Assembly: GCF_026625985.1 (NCBI RefSeq)
Contig: NZ_CP113116.1
Coordinates: 4,216,001-4,280,000 of the forward strand
Direction: 5' to 3'
From: Mycobacterium sp. Aquia_213
GTDB taxonomy: Bacteria > Actinomycetota > Actinomycetes > Mycobacteriales > Mycobacteriaceae
Length of the DNA: 64,000 nt
Within the stretch, counting starts at the first letter, position 1; the number at the start of each line of letters is the position of its first letter. The notes beneath the pieces are model-generated. The model saw only the letters and a program-made list of their open reading frames with translations. It was not told the DNA's origin and searched no databases. Below are positions 51,727 to 60,708 of the stretch, piece after piece. A program made the translations under genes and the position numbers.

Positions 51727-53118
51727 CTACCTCAGGCCTTCACGCACAGCGTCGGCGAGAGCGTCGAGTATCTCGAGCAGCTCACCCGACTCGTCGTCGG
51801 ATAGCACATTGAGAAGCGGACGCATCTCGCGATCCAGGTAGTCCAATGCGTCCTTCGTGTGCCGGCGCGCGATCAGCGACCGCAGCTCGTCAATCGCCGA
51901 GTCCAAATTCTCGGGCGCGGAGTCGCTACGGGCGAGCTGCGTTGCCAGGACGTCAACCAACTCCCAATCCCGGTACATCGCGTTGGTGGCCTCGGCGATT
52001 CCGAAACCTGTGACGGCCCGTCCCGCCATGGTCCCGCGATAGTGGTAGGGACCTTCGATGTATTCGATCGGCAGTGCGTGTGCGGGAACGCGAACAACAG
52101 GCTCGCAGGTCAACTCGAGTTCGAGTTCCTTGGAACTGATCCTGTGGCGGTCCGGCAAGTACCGTGCGCCTGAGGGCGGTCGTACCAGAGTGCGAATCTT
52201 GTTGGGCCAGCGCACATAACCGGTCGTGGTCACTTCGAGATCCTCGACGCACGCAGGTGCGGATCCGTCAGCGTAACTAGCCGTGACACCGCTAAAGGGC
52301 ACCACGGCATTGCCGATTCGGCGGTCGAATTGCCGCCACACGCTCAGGTCGACGCCGTTGTCGAGGCTGATGGTGTGCCACTCGTGGGCTTGTCCGCGGG
52401 CATCGCCGCCAGTAGCCCCGCCGCCGGCATAGCGAGGGAACCACTGCCGGTCGACGTGGCCCGAATGCCCGACGACCTCTTCTGCCACGTCACCCCAGCG
52501 CAGCGTTCCCACCATCCGCATGCCGGTCTGGAAGTAGGAATAGGTGTCGTCCTGGAGACAGGCGACGATCTTGCCGTTGTACGTTGATCCGCCGACCGGC
52601 ACCGGGGGACGTGTGGGCGTCACGTGCAATCGCAGTTCCATTCCGGCGCCGTCATAGTCGCGGCCGAAAGCTACGAAGTCATACGTGTAGGGCATCAGCT
52701 CCCCCGCGCTGTCGCGGCATGCCGCCCATACGGTTGTCCCCGCACTGCTGTCGTACCTTAGATCCAAGTAGCCCTCCGCACTGGTCAGCTTGGGGTGCGC
52801 GCCGGGTTCCATGTTTTTCGGCGGCATGTCGTAGTCGGTGAATGTGCCGTAGGTGGCTCGGTCGACATCGAACAATGCGAACGTGTGAAAGTCGGCGACT
52901 ACGTCTCCGCCGGGACGGTTTCTGTTGAAGATCGCAATGAACGCAAAATGCCGCCCGGAAGCTTCGACCGTCAGATGCCCAGCGAGGTACCAGGTATCCG
53001 ACTCGTAGTCAGGGTGAGTGCCTTCCGCGGCCGGGAAATCGAGCTGCGAGTCACTCGGCACCAGACGGTAGGGGTACCGGCGCCAGTCGCCCTGCATCGA
53101 CTCGTTGATGTCGTCCAT
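51727..53118 (-). CDS. AttH/CrtC-like lipocalin-type protein
   Basis: A 463-residue protein with the double-lipocalin look of the AttH/CrtC hydratase group: HLTVEASGRHFAFIAIFNRN near residue 48 (shown in part), FFDVDRATYGTFTDYDMPP near 80, MRMVGTLRWGD near 210, SGHVDRQWFPRY near 228. CrtC relatives add water to isoprenoid double bonds. A C-terminal helical extension (DELRSLIARRHTKDALDYLD) is unusual and may mediate oligomerisation. ATG 53118 with TTGAGG upstream is taken over a TTG five codons earlier. Last gene of the six-gene minus operon. Confidence 0.6.
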   Translation of the reverse strand: MDDINESMQGDWRRYPYRLVPSDSQLDFPAAEGTHPDYESDTWYLAGHLTVEASGRHFAFIAIFNRNRPGGDVVADFHTFALFDVDRATYGTFTDYDMPPKNMEPGAHPKLTSAEGYLDLRYDSSAGTTVWAACRDSAGELMPYTYDFVAFGRDYDGAGMELRLHVTPTRPPVPVGGSTYNGKIVACLQDDTYSYFQTGMRMVGTLRWGDVAEEVVGHSGHVDRQWFPRYAGGGATGGDARGQAHEWHTISLDNGVDLSVWRQFDRRIGNAVVPFSGVTASYADGSAPACVEDLEVTTTGYVRWPNKIRTLVRPPSGARYLPDRHRISSKELELELTCEPVVRVPAHALPIEYIEGPYHYRGTMAGRAVTGFGIAEATNAMYRDWELVDVLATQLARSDSAPENLDSAIDELRSLIARRHTKDALDYLDREMRPLLNVLSDDESGELLEILDALADAVREGLR

Positions 53119-53146
53119 CCGCACTTGCCTCAACCTCGATGTCTCT

Positions 53147-54238
53147 TTACTCGTTGACGATTACAGTCCGGATGCCCGCGCCGCGAACCAGATCGTCGAA
53201 CGCGTGGTTCACGTCCTCCAGCTTCATCCGCCCGGTAATCAGCTGATCCAGCGGAAGCCGTCCAGTTCGCCAGAGGCCGAGCAGGAGTGGGAAGTCGCGG
53301 CTGGGAACTACTGACCCGTATTGACAGCCGACCAGGGTCTTGCCATGCATGTAGAGGTCGTAGGCCGACAGAGAGATCAGTTCGTCAGGCGGCGTGGCGC
53401 CCACGATGCAGGTTGTGCCGCCACGGCGGGTGCCGCTGATCGCGGCCTCGATGGTGCCGCGGTGACCGACGGCCTCGAAGACGAAGTCCGCGCCTCGGCG
53501 GCCCGTAATCGACCGAATCTGTTGGACCACATCGCCGTCGGCCGGATCGACCGCTGCCGTGGCGCCCAGCGAGAATGCGGCATCCCGGCGAGAAGCAACC
53601 GGGTCGACCGCGATGATCACGGCGGCGCCGCGAACCTTTGCTGCCATCAGGGACGCCAGGCCGACGCCGCCGAGCCCGATCACGGCCACCGAGCTGCCGT
53701 GGTCAACCGGTGCGGTGTTCAGCGCGGCGCCTGCCCCGGTGGCGACGCCGCAGCCGATTAACGACGCGACCTCCAGCGGGATTCCGGGGTCGATCGGGAC
53801 GACGGCCCGCGCCAGGCAGTTCGTGGCCGTTGAAAAACTGGATACGCCCATCGCCGTAAATAGCGGCGCACCCTCAGCGTCCGTGGCATATGGCATCGCG
53901 TAAACGTCGCGGATGGCATTTCGGCACAGGTGCACCTCGCCCTGCTGACAAAACCAGCACTGCCCGCACGCCGCCACCCAGGAAATCACCACGTGGTCCC
54001 CCGGTGACACGTGATGCACTTCGGAGCCCACCGCTTCGATGATGCCCGCGCCTTCGTGGCCCAGGACGCATGGTGTGCCGACCGGGAGTGCGCCGGTGGC
54101 TTGCGACAGGTCGGAGTGGCATACACCGCTGGCAGCGATCCGCACCCGAACCTGGTCGGGCGCAATCGGTGCGAGCGTGATGTCCTCGATGCTTAACGGC
54201 CATCCGATCGCGCGAAGGATGGCACCGCGTTCGGCCAT
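53147..54238 (-). CDS. zinc-dependent alcohol dehydrogenase
   Basis: A 363-residue medium-chain dehydrogenase. Catalytic zinc site SGVCHSD near residue 36 and GHEGAGIIEAVG near 60; structural zinc cysteines CGQCWFCQQGEVHLC near 90; NAD site VIGLGGVGLAS near 190. It oxidises a primary or secondary alcohol, NAD-linked, in the cytosol. ATG 54238 with GAGG upstream leaves 10 bases after the amidohydrolase gene; an earlier ATG 54280 would overlap it. Could oxidise the hydroxyl made by the P450 that is divergently encoded. Confidence 0.9.
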   Translation of the reverse strand: MAERGAILRAIGWPLSIEDITLAPIAPDQVRVRIAASGVCHSDLSQATGALPVGTPCVLGHEGAGIIEAVGSEVHHVSPGDHVVISWVAACGQCWFCQQGEVHLCRNAIRDVYAMPYATDAEGAPLFTAMGVSSFSTATNCLARAVVPIDPGIPLEVASLIGCGVATGAGAALNTAPVDHGSSVAVIGLGGVGLASLMAAKVRGAAVIIAVDPVASRRDAAFSLGATAAVDPADGDVVQQIRSITGRRGADFVFEAVGHRGTIEAAISGTRRGGTTCIVGATPPDELISLSAYDLYMHGKTLVGCQYGSVVPSRDFPLLLGLWRTGRLPLDQLITGRMKLEDVNHAFDDLVRGAGIRTVIVNE

Positions 54239-54248
54239 GGTGTGCACC

Positions 54249-55433
54249 TCAATGTTGCGCGAGATCGGGTTGCGGGGCACTGACCCGTGGCGGTTCTCCC
54301 GGAAGAGCCTTCACGGTTTCCGGAAATCCGTAGAGAGCCATAGCGTTACCGCGCATGATTCGTTCACGCTGGTCAGCCGGGAACCGATGCACCGCCCACG
54401 TTGGAGCGTCGAAACTCCAGTGCGGATAGTCGGTCGAGAACATGACGTTGTCACCAAGATCCATCATGTCCATGTACTCGCGGAAGATCCCAACCTGCAC
54501 CTCCTCGAGCGGCTGAGTGGTGAAATAGACATGCTCCCGGACGTAGTCCGACGGACGGCGACGCACGTGCGGCAGGTCGGATCGACGCTGCTCCCAGATG
54601 CGATCCATCCGTGACATCGCCGGCATCGCCCAGGTGAAGCCGCCCTCCACGAATACGACCCGCAGATCGGGATGCCGGTCGAACGCCCCGTCGAAGACCA
54701 GGCTGATCAGGTGGGACACGTAGAGCAGCGGCCAGGAGGCGAAGAAGTCATGCCAATGGGCAGGATTGCCGACGGGGTAATGCGGAATCAACTCGAACGG
54801 TGTTTGGCCCATCAGGTGGGTGGCAACGGGAAACCCGTTGCGCGCTGCCGCCTCGTAGATCGGGTCGAAATGCGGGTTGCCGAAGGGGATTCCTCTGGTT
54901 TGCGGGGTGATCAACACCTCGGCCATATAAGGGTGGCCGGCCCAGCGCTCGATCTCCCGTCCGGACTCCGCGGGGGTTTGAGCACTGACGCTGATCGATC
55001 CCCGCCAGCGTCCATGCCAGTTGTTTTTGCCCAGCCAGATGTCGGCCAACCAGTCGTTGTGCGCGGTCTTCAGGACGTGCTCGGCCTGGGGAAGCTTTGC
55101 GTCACACATGGGTTCGAGGACAGCGATGCTCACCCCTGCGTCCAGGAGAAGTTGCTTGGCGGCGAAATCTGGGTCGGTGCCAGCGAAGCCGCCGTTGGGT
55201 GGCATCGAGTCAACCCGCATCGAACTCGTCTTGAACGCTTCAGGGGTGTCGTAAAAGTGCGGGAGGGGCGTCTTGGCATTCCCGGTCGGCCAGATCTTGT
55301 CGACCCATTCGGGCGGTGCATACGACTTGATTATGTCGGTCGACACCGGCAACGGATGTACATCAGTGTCTACGATGGTGACGGCTACCTCGTCGGCGGC
55401 GATGTCGGACCGGGGCCGTTCAATGGTGGTCAT
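54249..55433 (-). CDS. amidohydrolase-2 family protein (intact site)
   Basis: A 394-residue TIM-barrel protein. Metal-binding TDVHPLP near residue 22, HLMGQTPFE near 215 and the catalytic aspartate in FSTDYPHWSFD near 330 are all present. Relatives are ACMSD-like decarboxylases or hydrolases. It overlaps by ATGA the next gene upstream, a shorter relative lacking these residues; the pair may form a heteromer. AttH-like and zinc alcohol dehydrogenase genes follow. Substrate unknown. Confidence 0.85.
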   Translation of the reverse strand: MTTIERPRSDIAADEVAVTIVDTDVHPLPVSTDIIKSYAPPEWVDKIWPTGNAKTPLPHFYDTPEAFKTSSMRVDSMPPNGGFAGTDPDFAAKQLLLDAGVSIAVLEPMCDAKLPQAEHVLKTAHNDWLADIWLGKNNWHGRWRGSISVSAQTPAESGREIERWAGHPYMAEVLITPQTRGIPFGNPHFDPIYEAAARNGFPVATHLMGQTPFELIPHYPVGNPAHWHDFFASWPLLYVSHLISLVFDGAFDRHPDLRVVFVEGGFTWAMPAMSRMDRIWEQRRSDLPHVRRRPSDYVREHVYFTTQPLEEVQVGIFREYMDMMDLGDNVMFSTDYPHWSFDAPTWAVHRFPADQRERIMRGNAMALYGFPETVKALPGEPPRVSAPQPDLAQH

Positions 55434-56497
55434 GTGACCCTTTCCTTCGTGAGCGAGGCGAGGCCGAAAAGGTCACTCGCATTGCGCCAGAGCACTTTTT
55501 CCCGTTGCACGTGATCGAGTCCGGTGACCGCGTCCTGCGGTGACGTCGTTGACCAATGCGGGTAGCTCGACCCGTACATCAGCAGGTCTGCCTTGTCCGA
55601 GAAGTCCAGCCATCGCTGCGCCTGCGAGGGATCGGTTGGTCCGTCGAATGCCGATGAGCAAAACCGGACATGGTCTTTCAGATACTGGCTCGGGTATCGG
55701 TCGACCCATGGCGTCTGATCGCGGTTGGACAGCCAGAACGTATCCAGCCGCCAGATCAGTGGCGTCAGGATGTCGTAGCCGCCGTCGGCGAACGTGAAAC
55801 GCAGGTTTGGGTGGCGTCCGAAAACGCCCTCGACGATCAGCGTCGCGAGGTGGACGAAATAGTTGAGGGGCATGAGTGCGGCATAGCCTGGGTAGGTGTC
55901 GGCATGGCCGGCGAACGTCGGCGCCCGGTCGACGCCGTTACCGCCGTTGATGTGCACGGCCACTGGGAGGCCCTGGGCGGCAGCGGCCTCCCAGATCGTC
56001 TCGAACATGGGCTTGCCGTAGGGCTCTCGGGACTGCATCGGCACCCCCACCTGGACCATCTTGGGGTGAGCGCCGAGTCGCTCGATCTCGGCGACCGCAC
56101 CGCGCGGATCTTCAGGGTTGACTCGGATGGTGCCGAGCAGCTTTCCGGTGGTGTCGGTATCCAGCCATCGCTCGATGAGCCAGTCGTTGGTCGCCGCGCA
56201 GATGCGGCTGTTCAGCAGGTAGTCGGCGATGTTCCCCCGGGTGAGCGGGTTGAGGATGGCGAGGTCCACGCCGCCTTCGTCGAACAGATGGCGGCACACC
56301 GTGTCACGGTCCGAGCCTGGGTATTTCCCGTCGTAGAGGTCGGCGCGATAATCCCCACCCGGGGCCTGGTACCACTGCTGCTCGACGTCGGGAATAGCGC
56401 GTTGCTGGTACGCGGACGCGATGTATTTCCGGATCTCGGCGTTATAGCGGAAATGCGGCTGAACATTCGTATCAATGATGAGACTGGGATCGCTCAT
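55430..56497 (-). CDS. amidohydrolase-2 family protein (degenerate site)
   Basis: A 355-residue relative of the gene just downstream. The first metal motif is changed from TDVH to DTNVQPHF, losing a histidine, and the catalytic motif STDYPH is GSSYPH, with Ser for Asp. The His in AVHINGGNG near 205 is kept. It is therefore probably not active alone and may be a partner subunit of the intact paralogue. Start ATG 56497 overlaps the ferredoxin stop as ATGA; the longer upstream frame is a shadow. Confidence 0.8.
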   Translation of the reverse strand: MSDPSLIIDTNVQPHFRYNAEIRKYIASAYQQRAIPDVEQQWYQAPGGDYRADLYDGKYPGSDRDTVCRHLFDEGGVDLAILNPLTRGNIADYLLNSRICAATNDWLIERWLDTDTTGKLLGTIRVNPEDPRGAVAEIERLGAHPKMVQVGVPMQSREPYGKPMFETIWEAAAAQGLPVAVHINGGNGVDRAPTFAGHADTYPGYAALMPLNYFVHLATLIVEGVFGRHPNLRFTFADGGYDILTPLIWRLDTFWLSNRDQTPWVDRYPSQYLKDHVRFCSSAFDGPTDPSQAQRWLDFSDKADLLMYGSSYPHWSTTSPQDAVTGLDHVQREKVLWRNASDLFGLASLTKERVT

Positions 56498-56853
56498 GCG
56501 GTCAGATACACCGTCCCATCGGTTATCTCGACGGCATAGGTGCGGGTTCGCCTGCGTGGATGCGCAACGGTTTTGCCAGTAGTGATGTCGAATTCCCACT
56601 GGTGCCATGGACAACGGATGATCTTGCCGTCATTGACTCGTTTTAGGTGGCCGGGTTCGTCGGGTGCGTACTCGTTGGTTCCGCCGACTAGTCCCTCGCA
56701 CAGGGGCGCGCCCTCGTGTGAGCAATAGTTCGCGATCGCATACACGGTGCCGTCGATGTTGTATACGCCGACGCCAAATTTCCCTACCGGCACGATCTTT
56801 GAGGCGCCAGGAGGTAGTTCGTCGAGTGCGCACACGGCGTGCCGTTGCATCAT
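56494..56853 (-). CDS. Rieske-type ferredoxin
   Basis: A 119-residue ferredoxin with a [2Fe-2S] Rieske cluster bound by YCSHEGAPLC (CxH) and CPWHQWEFD (CxxH) near residues 45-88. It transfers electrons to an oxygenase, most likely the Rieske oxygenase or a partner enzyme of the operon. ATG 56853 overlaps the hydrolase-like stop as ATGATG. It is unusual to see it in an operon with amidohydrolases and alcohol dehydrogenase rather than next to its oxygenase. Confidence 0.85.
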   Translation of the reverse strand: MMQRHAVCALDELPPGASKIVPVGKFGVGVYNIDGTVYAIANYCSHEGAPLCEGLVGGTNEYAPDEPGHLKRVNDGKIIRCPWHQWEFDITTGKTVAHPRRRTRTYAVEITDGTVYLTA

Positions 56854-57257
56854 GGGCGAGTCCCGATCGCGGTCGCGCTCAGCTGCTGGACGAACTCGGT
56901 GATACCGGGGGCGAGCAGCGGCCACCGCTGGAACGGTGAAGCACCGCTGGCGAATGCATTGTCAGCGGATCCGCCTAACAGGGTTGCGGGGCCGAAATCG
57001 ACCTCCCGCAGCAGACCAGCCAGAGCGTCGGCCCACAGCGCGGACTCTGATTCCGCGTCGAACGACACGCTCGAATGCCCGCAGTTCGGCCGGTCCCACA
57101 GCAGCACGCTGAAGCCGTTTTCGGCGAGGGCTTCGCCGAGTTCCCGTATTCCGCCGGCCTCCATTCCATAGCGCCCGCCCGGCGTCAGGACGATGCGTGG
57201 ACCTTCTCCCAGGATCTCGAAGGCGATCTTCAGGGCACCGACCTGAGTCTCGGGCAC
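56850..57257 (-). CDS. truncated alpha/beta-hydrolase-like protein
   Basis: A 135-residue protein covering only the first half of an alpha/beta hydrolase. ILGEGPRIVLTPGGRYG and NGFSVLLWDRPNCGHSS are the strands up to the nucleophile elbow, LLGGSADNAFASG, where the usual continuation (GxSxG plus the rest of the fold, Asp and His) is cut short. The GTG start at 57257 has a perfect AAGGAGG site, so it is translated. It heads a six-gene operon. It may be a remnant, or a short scaffold. A frameshift beyond the stop was not found by eye. Confidence 0.6.
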   Translation of the reverse strand: MPETQVGALKIAFEILGEGPRIVLTPGGRYGMEAGGIRELGEALAENGFSVLLWDRPNCGHSSVSFDAESESALWADALAGLLREVDFGPATLLGGSADNAFASGASPFQRWPLLAPGITEFVQQLSATAIGTRP

Positions 57258-57326
57258 CTTAACCTCCTTGTTGACCGGGCAGACCTGGACATGGGCCAGC
57301 ACGCCTTGCGCAGGCAAAATACGATA

Positions 57327-57362
57327 GTTACCATGATCGTTACCGTTAACGTTACTGTTAAC
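57327..57362. repeat. 12-bp repeat array F (operator candidate)
   Basis: The clearest array: three consecutive 12-mers GTTACCATGATC, GTTACCGTTAAC and GTTACTGTTAAC (57327, 57339, 57351) without spacers. It sits between the divergent hydrolase/ferredoxin operon (start 57257) and the FprB-like/P450 operon (start 57467), about 70 and 105 bases away. Confidence 0.75.
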
Positions 57363-57466
57363 AGGTAGCCCGCGGCAACCCGCCCGGGAGGCTGCCCATC
57401 AGCTTCAGGGTGGCGGCCATGCGGCGCGGCTGTCGGCCCGCCCCACCAGGAGGACCGCCACCGAAG

Positions 57467-59203
57467 ATGCCTTACGTCATCACGCAATCCTGCTGCAAGG
57501 ACGCGTCTTGCACCGCGGTCTGCCCGGTGAACTGCATCCATCCGCGACTCGATGACGCCACATTCACCACCGCGGAAAGTCTTTACATCGATCCCGATGC
57601 TTGCATCGAGTGCGGGGCGTGCGTCGAGGAGTGCCCCGTCGACGCCATCGTCGCCGACGACGAGTTGACCGACTCCCAGCTGCGCTACCTGGATATCAGC
57701 TCGGCTTATTTCCAGAGCCGCACGCACAGCGCCGACGACTTGCGCATGACGGTTCTGCGCCCCGGCGCCGATCTGTCCGGGATTCGGATCGCGGTCGTCG
57801 GGTCCGGTCCTGCGGGCATGTACGCCGTCTGGGAATTGCTCGAACACAAAGGCATCGCGGTGGACGTCTACGACCGCTCATGGGCACCGTTCGGGCTGAT
57901 TCGCACGGGGGTGGCTCCCGATCACCCGGAGACGAAATCGATCACCGACCTGTTCGAGCGCGCCGCACGCAAACCCAACGTGACCATGCACCTTGGCGTC
58001 GAGGTCGGCACCCACGTCTCGCATGAGGAGTTGTCGGGCGCCTACAGCGCCGTTATCTACGCCACCGGAGCCTCTGCAAACCGCACGACCGGCCTGCCCG
58101 GCGCGCATCTCAACGGCGTGCATTCGGCGACTGGGTTCGCCGGCTGGTACAACGGCGATCCCGACCAAGCAGATCTGGTATTCAACCTGTCCGGCGAACG
58201 TGCGGTCATAATCGGCAACGGCAATGTGGCACTCGACATCGCACGCGTGCTGCTCACCGATCCCGCTGAGCTCATAAACACAGATATCGCCGAGCACGCC
58301 CTGAAAGCATTGAGCAAGAGCAACATCCGTGAGGTTGTGATCGTCGGGCGGCGGGGTCCTGCTCAGGCGGCGTACACCAACCCCGAACTGATCGCCCTGC
58401 TCGACCTCCCCGGAGTGGACGTGATCATCGACCCCGGCGACGCGGTCATCGATCCCGTCACCGCACAGCAGCTCGCGCAGCCGGAAGTCGAGCCGGCTGC
58501 CCTCCTGAAAGCTGAACTGGTTCAGGAGATTTCGCGCCGGCCGACCACTGGCGCGACACGGCGGATCGTCTTGAAGTACCGGCGTTCACCGACACGCTTC
58601 TGCGGGGCGAAGCAACTCTCCTCCGTCCGCCTGGCCCGAAACACGCTGGTGTCCAATGATGACGGCCGAATCAGAGTCCAGACAGGTCCGGAATCCGACG
58701 AACTCAGCACCGGCCTGGTGTTCGAGTCGGTCGGACACCATGGTGTTCCAGTCAAGGGCGTGCCCTTCGATTTGGCGCGCGGCGTGATTCCCAACCACCG
58801 GGGCGGCGTGTTGGCATCGCCCGGGGGCGAGTCGCTCCCAGGCGTCTACGTGACGGGTTGGATCAAACGAGGTCCATCGGGTGTGATCGGCAGCAACAAG
58901 CGATGCGCCCGGGAAACGGTGGCGCATCTGGTGGCAGATGTGGCGGCCGGCGCGGTCGTCCCGGCCCCCGACCAGAGCAGCTTCCGCGAGTTGCTGCGGC
59001 AGCGACAGCCAAACGCCATCGGCTTCGATGGCTGGCGGCGGATCGACGCCGCCGAGAGGCGGACCGGCCAACGGACGGGACGACCGCGCATCAAGCTCAC
59101 CGAGCCCGCGGCGATGTTGCGCGTCGCGACCCAGGAGGAACAGTACCCGCCGGACCGGCCGGGCCTGAATGAGAGCACGAGAGGTTCATACACACACCAA
59201 TGA
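57467..59203 (+). CDS. ferredoxin-NADP reductase fused to 7Fe ferredoxin (FprB-like)
   Basis: A 578-residue fusion. The N-terminus is a ferredoxin with two Fe-S binding repeats (SCCKDASCTAVCPVNCIHP and CIECGACVEECPVDAI, residues about 8-68). The rest is an adrenodoxin-reductase-like flavoprotein: FAD site VVGSGPAGMYA near 108, NADPH site IIGNGNVALDIAR near 248, RRGPAQAAYTNPE near 300, GWIKRGPSGVIG near 468. This is the FprB layout and length. It precedes a P450 by 55 bases, so it probably feeds NADPH electrons to it directly. Start ATG 57467. Confidence 0.92.
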   Translation: MPYVITQSCCKDASCTAVCPVNCIHPRLDDATFTTAESLYIDPDACIECGACVEECPVDAIVADDELTDSQLRYLDISSAYFQSRTHSADDLRMTVLRPGADLSGIRIAVVGSGPAGMYAVWELLEHKGIAVDVYDRSWAPFGLIRTGVAPDHPETKSITDLFERAARKPNVTMHLGVEVGTHVSHEELSGAYSAVIYATGASANRTTGLPGAHLNGVHSATGFAGWYNGDPDQADLVFNLSGERAVIIGNGNVALDIARVLLTDPAELINTDIAEHALKALSKSNIREVVIVGRRGPAQAAYTNPELIALLDLPGVDVIIDPGDAVIDPVTAQQLAQPEVEPAALLKAELVQEISRRPTTGATRRIVLKYRRSPTRFCGAKQLSSVRLARNTLVSNDDGRIRVQTGPESDELSTGLVFESVGHHGVPVKGVPFDLARGVIPNHRGGVLASPGGESLPGVYVTGWIKRGPSGVIGSNKRCARETVAHLVADVAAGAVVPAPDQSSFRELLRQRQPNAIGFDGWRRIDAAERRTGQRTGRPRIKLTEPAAMLRVATQEEQYPPDRPGLNESTRGSYTHQ

Positions 59204-59258
59204 TGCTTGAACACAGCGATTTCCGTATTCGAGGCGCCCGCCGGGCTAGGAGGATGAT

Positions 59259-60461
59259 TTGACCGTTTCACAGGTTGTTTTCGACCCGTTTTCTGACGAT
59301 TTTTTCAACGCGCCATATGAGACCTACCGGCGGCTGCGTGATGAGGCCCCGGTCTATTACAACGACGAGTACGATTTCTACGCGCTGACCAGGCACGCCG
59401 ATGTCGCGGCCGGATTGAAAGATTTCGAGACGTTCTCGTCGGCACGTGGAATCGACCTCGAAATGGTGCAGTCTGACAACCCGGTGCCGCCGCTGGTCAT
59501 CATGATGGACCCGCCCGCACACCGACGGATGCGTAACCTGGTCAACAAGGTCTTCACCCCCCGCGCCATCCAACGTCAACAACAGATGGTCACCGAGCAG
59601 ATCGAGCGGTTCCTCAGCGCCGCCGACCCGGAGAATTTCGATGTGGTGCAAGACTTCTCCGCGTTGTTTCCGGTCGAGGTGATTACCGGGATGTTGGGTG
59701 TCCCGGCAGAGCTTCGCCAACAGGTCCGGCTGTTGCTCGACAAGCAGCTCGAGCGGGAATACGGCAAGATCGGAATGCCGGAGGCCGGACTTCAGGCGGG
59801 TATCGAGACCGCGCTGATGTACTACAACATCATCCAGGATCGCCGTGCCGAGCCGCGCGACGACATGATCAGCTCGCTGATCGCCGTCGAGGTCGACCGT
59901 GAGGACGGCACCAAAACCAAGCTCGATGACGTCGAAATCACCGGTTTCGCATCGCTGTTGGGCGGGGCCGGCGCCGAGACAGTGACCAAGCTAGTCGGCA
60001 ACGCGGTCGTCACCTTGGCTGAGCACCCTGATCAGTGGCAGATGTTGCTCGATGATCGCAGCAAGATTCCGGCAGCCATAGAGGAGCTGCTGCGCTGGGA
60101 AGCACCCGCCCAGTATGTGGTGCGCTACAGCATGAAAGAAGTCGAGTTGCACGGCACCACCATCCCGGCGGGCAAACCCGTCATGCTGGTCGCGGGTTCA
60201 GCGAACCGGGACGAGCGCGCCTTCACCGACGCCGATACCTTCGACATCGAGCGTGATCGCGGCGAGGCGCAGAACCTCGGGCTGGGCTACGGCATACACA
60301 GCTGTCTGGGTGCCGCATTGGCACGGATGGAGAGTGCTATTGCGCTCGATAAGCTGCTCGATTTCATGCCCCGATATGAGATTCAGCACGACGGGTTGAA
60401 ACGCGTCGCCATGACGAATGTGACTGGCTGGCACAACGTGCCGGTGCGAGTGCAGCGATGA
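59259..60461 (+). CDS. cytochrome P450
   Basis: A 400-residue P450. I-helix GGAGAETVTKL near residue 230, EELLR near 275 and haem loop LGYGIHSCLG near 345; the first position of the usual FGxGxHxCxG is Leu instead of Phe, which may shift the redox potential. Start is TTG at 59259, five bases after AGGAGG, since the ATG at 59254 stops at once. It follows the fused ferredoxin/reductase, so the operon encodes a self-contained NADPH-to-P450 chain. Confidence 0.88.
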   Translation: MTVSQVVFDPFSDDFFNAPYETYRRLRDEAPVYYNDEYDFYALTRHADVAAGLKDFETFSSARGIDLEMVQSDNPVPPLVIMMDPPAHRRMRNLVNKVFTPRAIQRQQQMVTEQIERFLSAADPENFDVVQDFSALFPVEVITGMLGVPAELRQQVRLLLDKQLEREYGKIGMPEAGLQAGIETALMYYNIIQDRRAEPRDDMISSLIAVEVDREDGTKTKLDDVEITGFASLLGGAGAETVTKLVGNAVVTLAEHPDQWQMLLDDRSKIPAAIEELLRWEAPAQYVVRYSMKEVELHGTTIPAGKPVMLVAGSANRDERAFTDADTFDIERDRGEAQNLGLGYGIHSCLGAALARMESAIALDKLLDFMPRYEIQHDGLKRVAMTNVTGWHNVPVRVQR

Positions 60462-60708
60462 GAGTCGATATCGGCTTTGGCCTCTGTGAGGCGAACGGCA
60501 TATCGGGACCACCATTGGATGCGACTACGCTCCCTGCGGGTAACCGCACGGAGCAATCGGCAGGTATGCCATGGGACTCGATGAGGACACGTGAACGTCT
60601 TGAGGTCTTGTGGGCAAGCTGATCGGATTGTTCTAGGAGAAGGGCGCCCTAAGTGGTCACCCGCGAGCCGGAATCTGGCTCTGATCGCCCTGGGAGCCTC
60701 CGCCGAGG

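Noticed and set aside
19925..57362. 12-bp arrays considered as a CRISPR or origin iterons
   Set aside because: No spacers of constant length, few units per site, and each lies in a promoter, which fits operators better.
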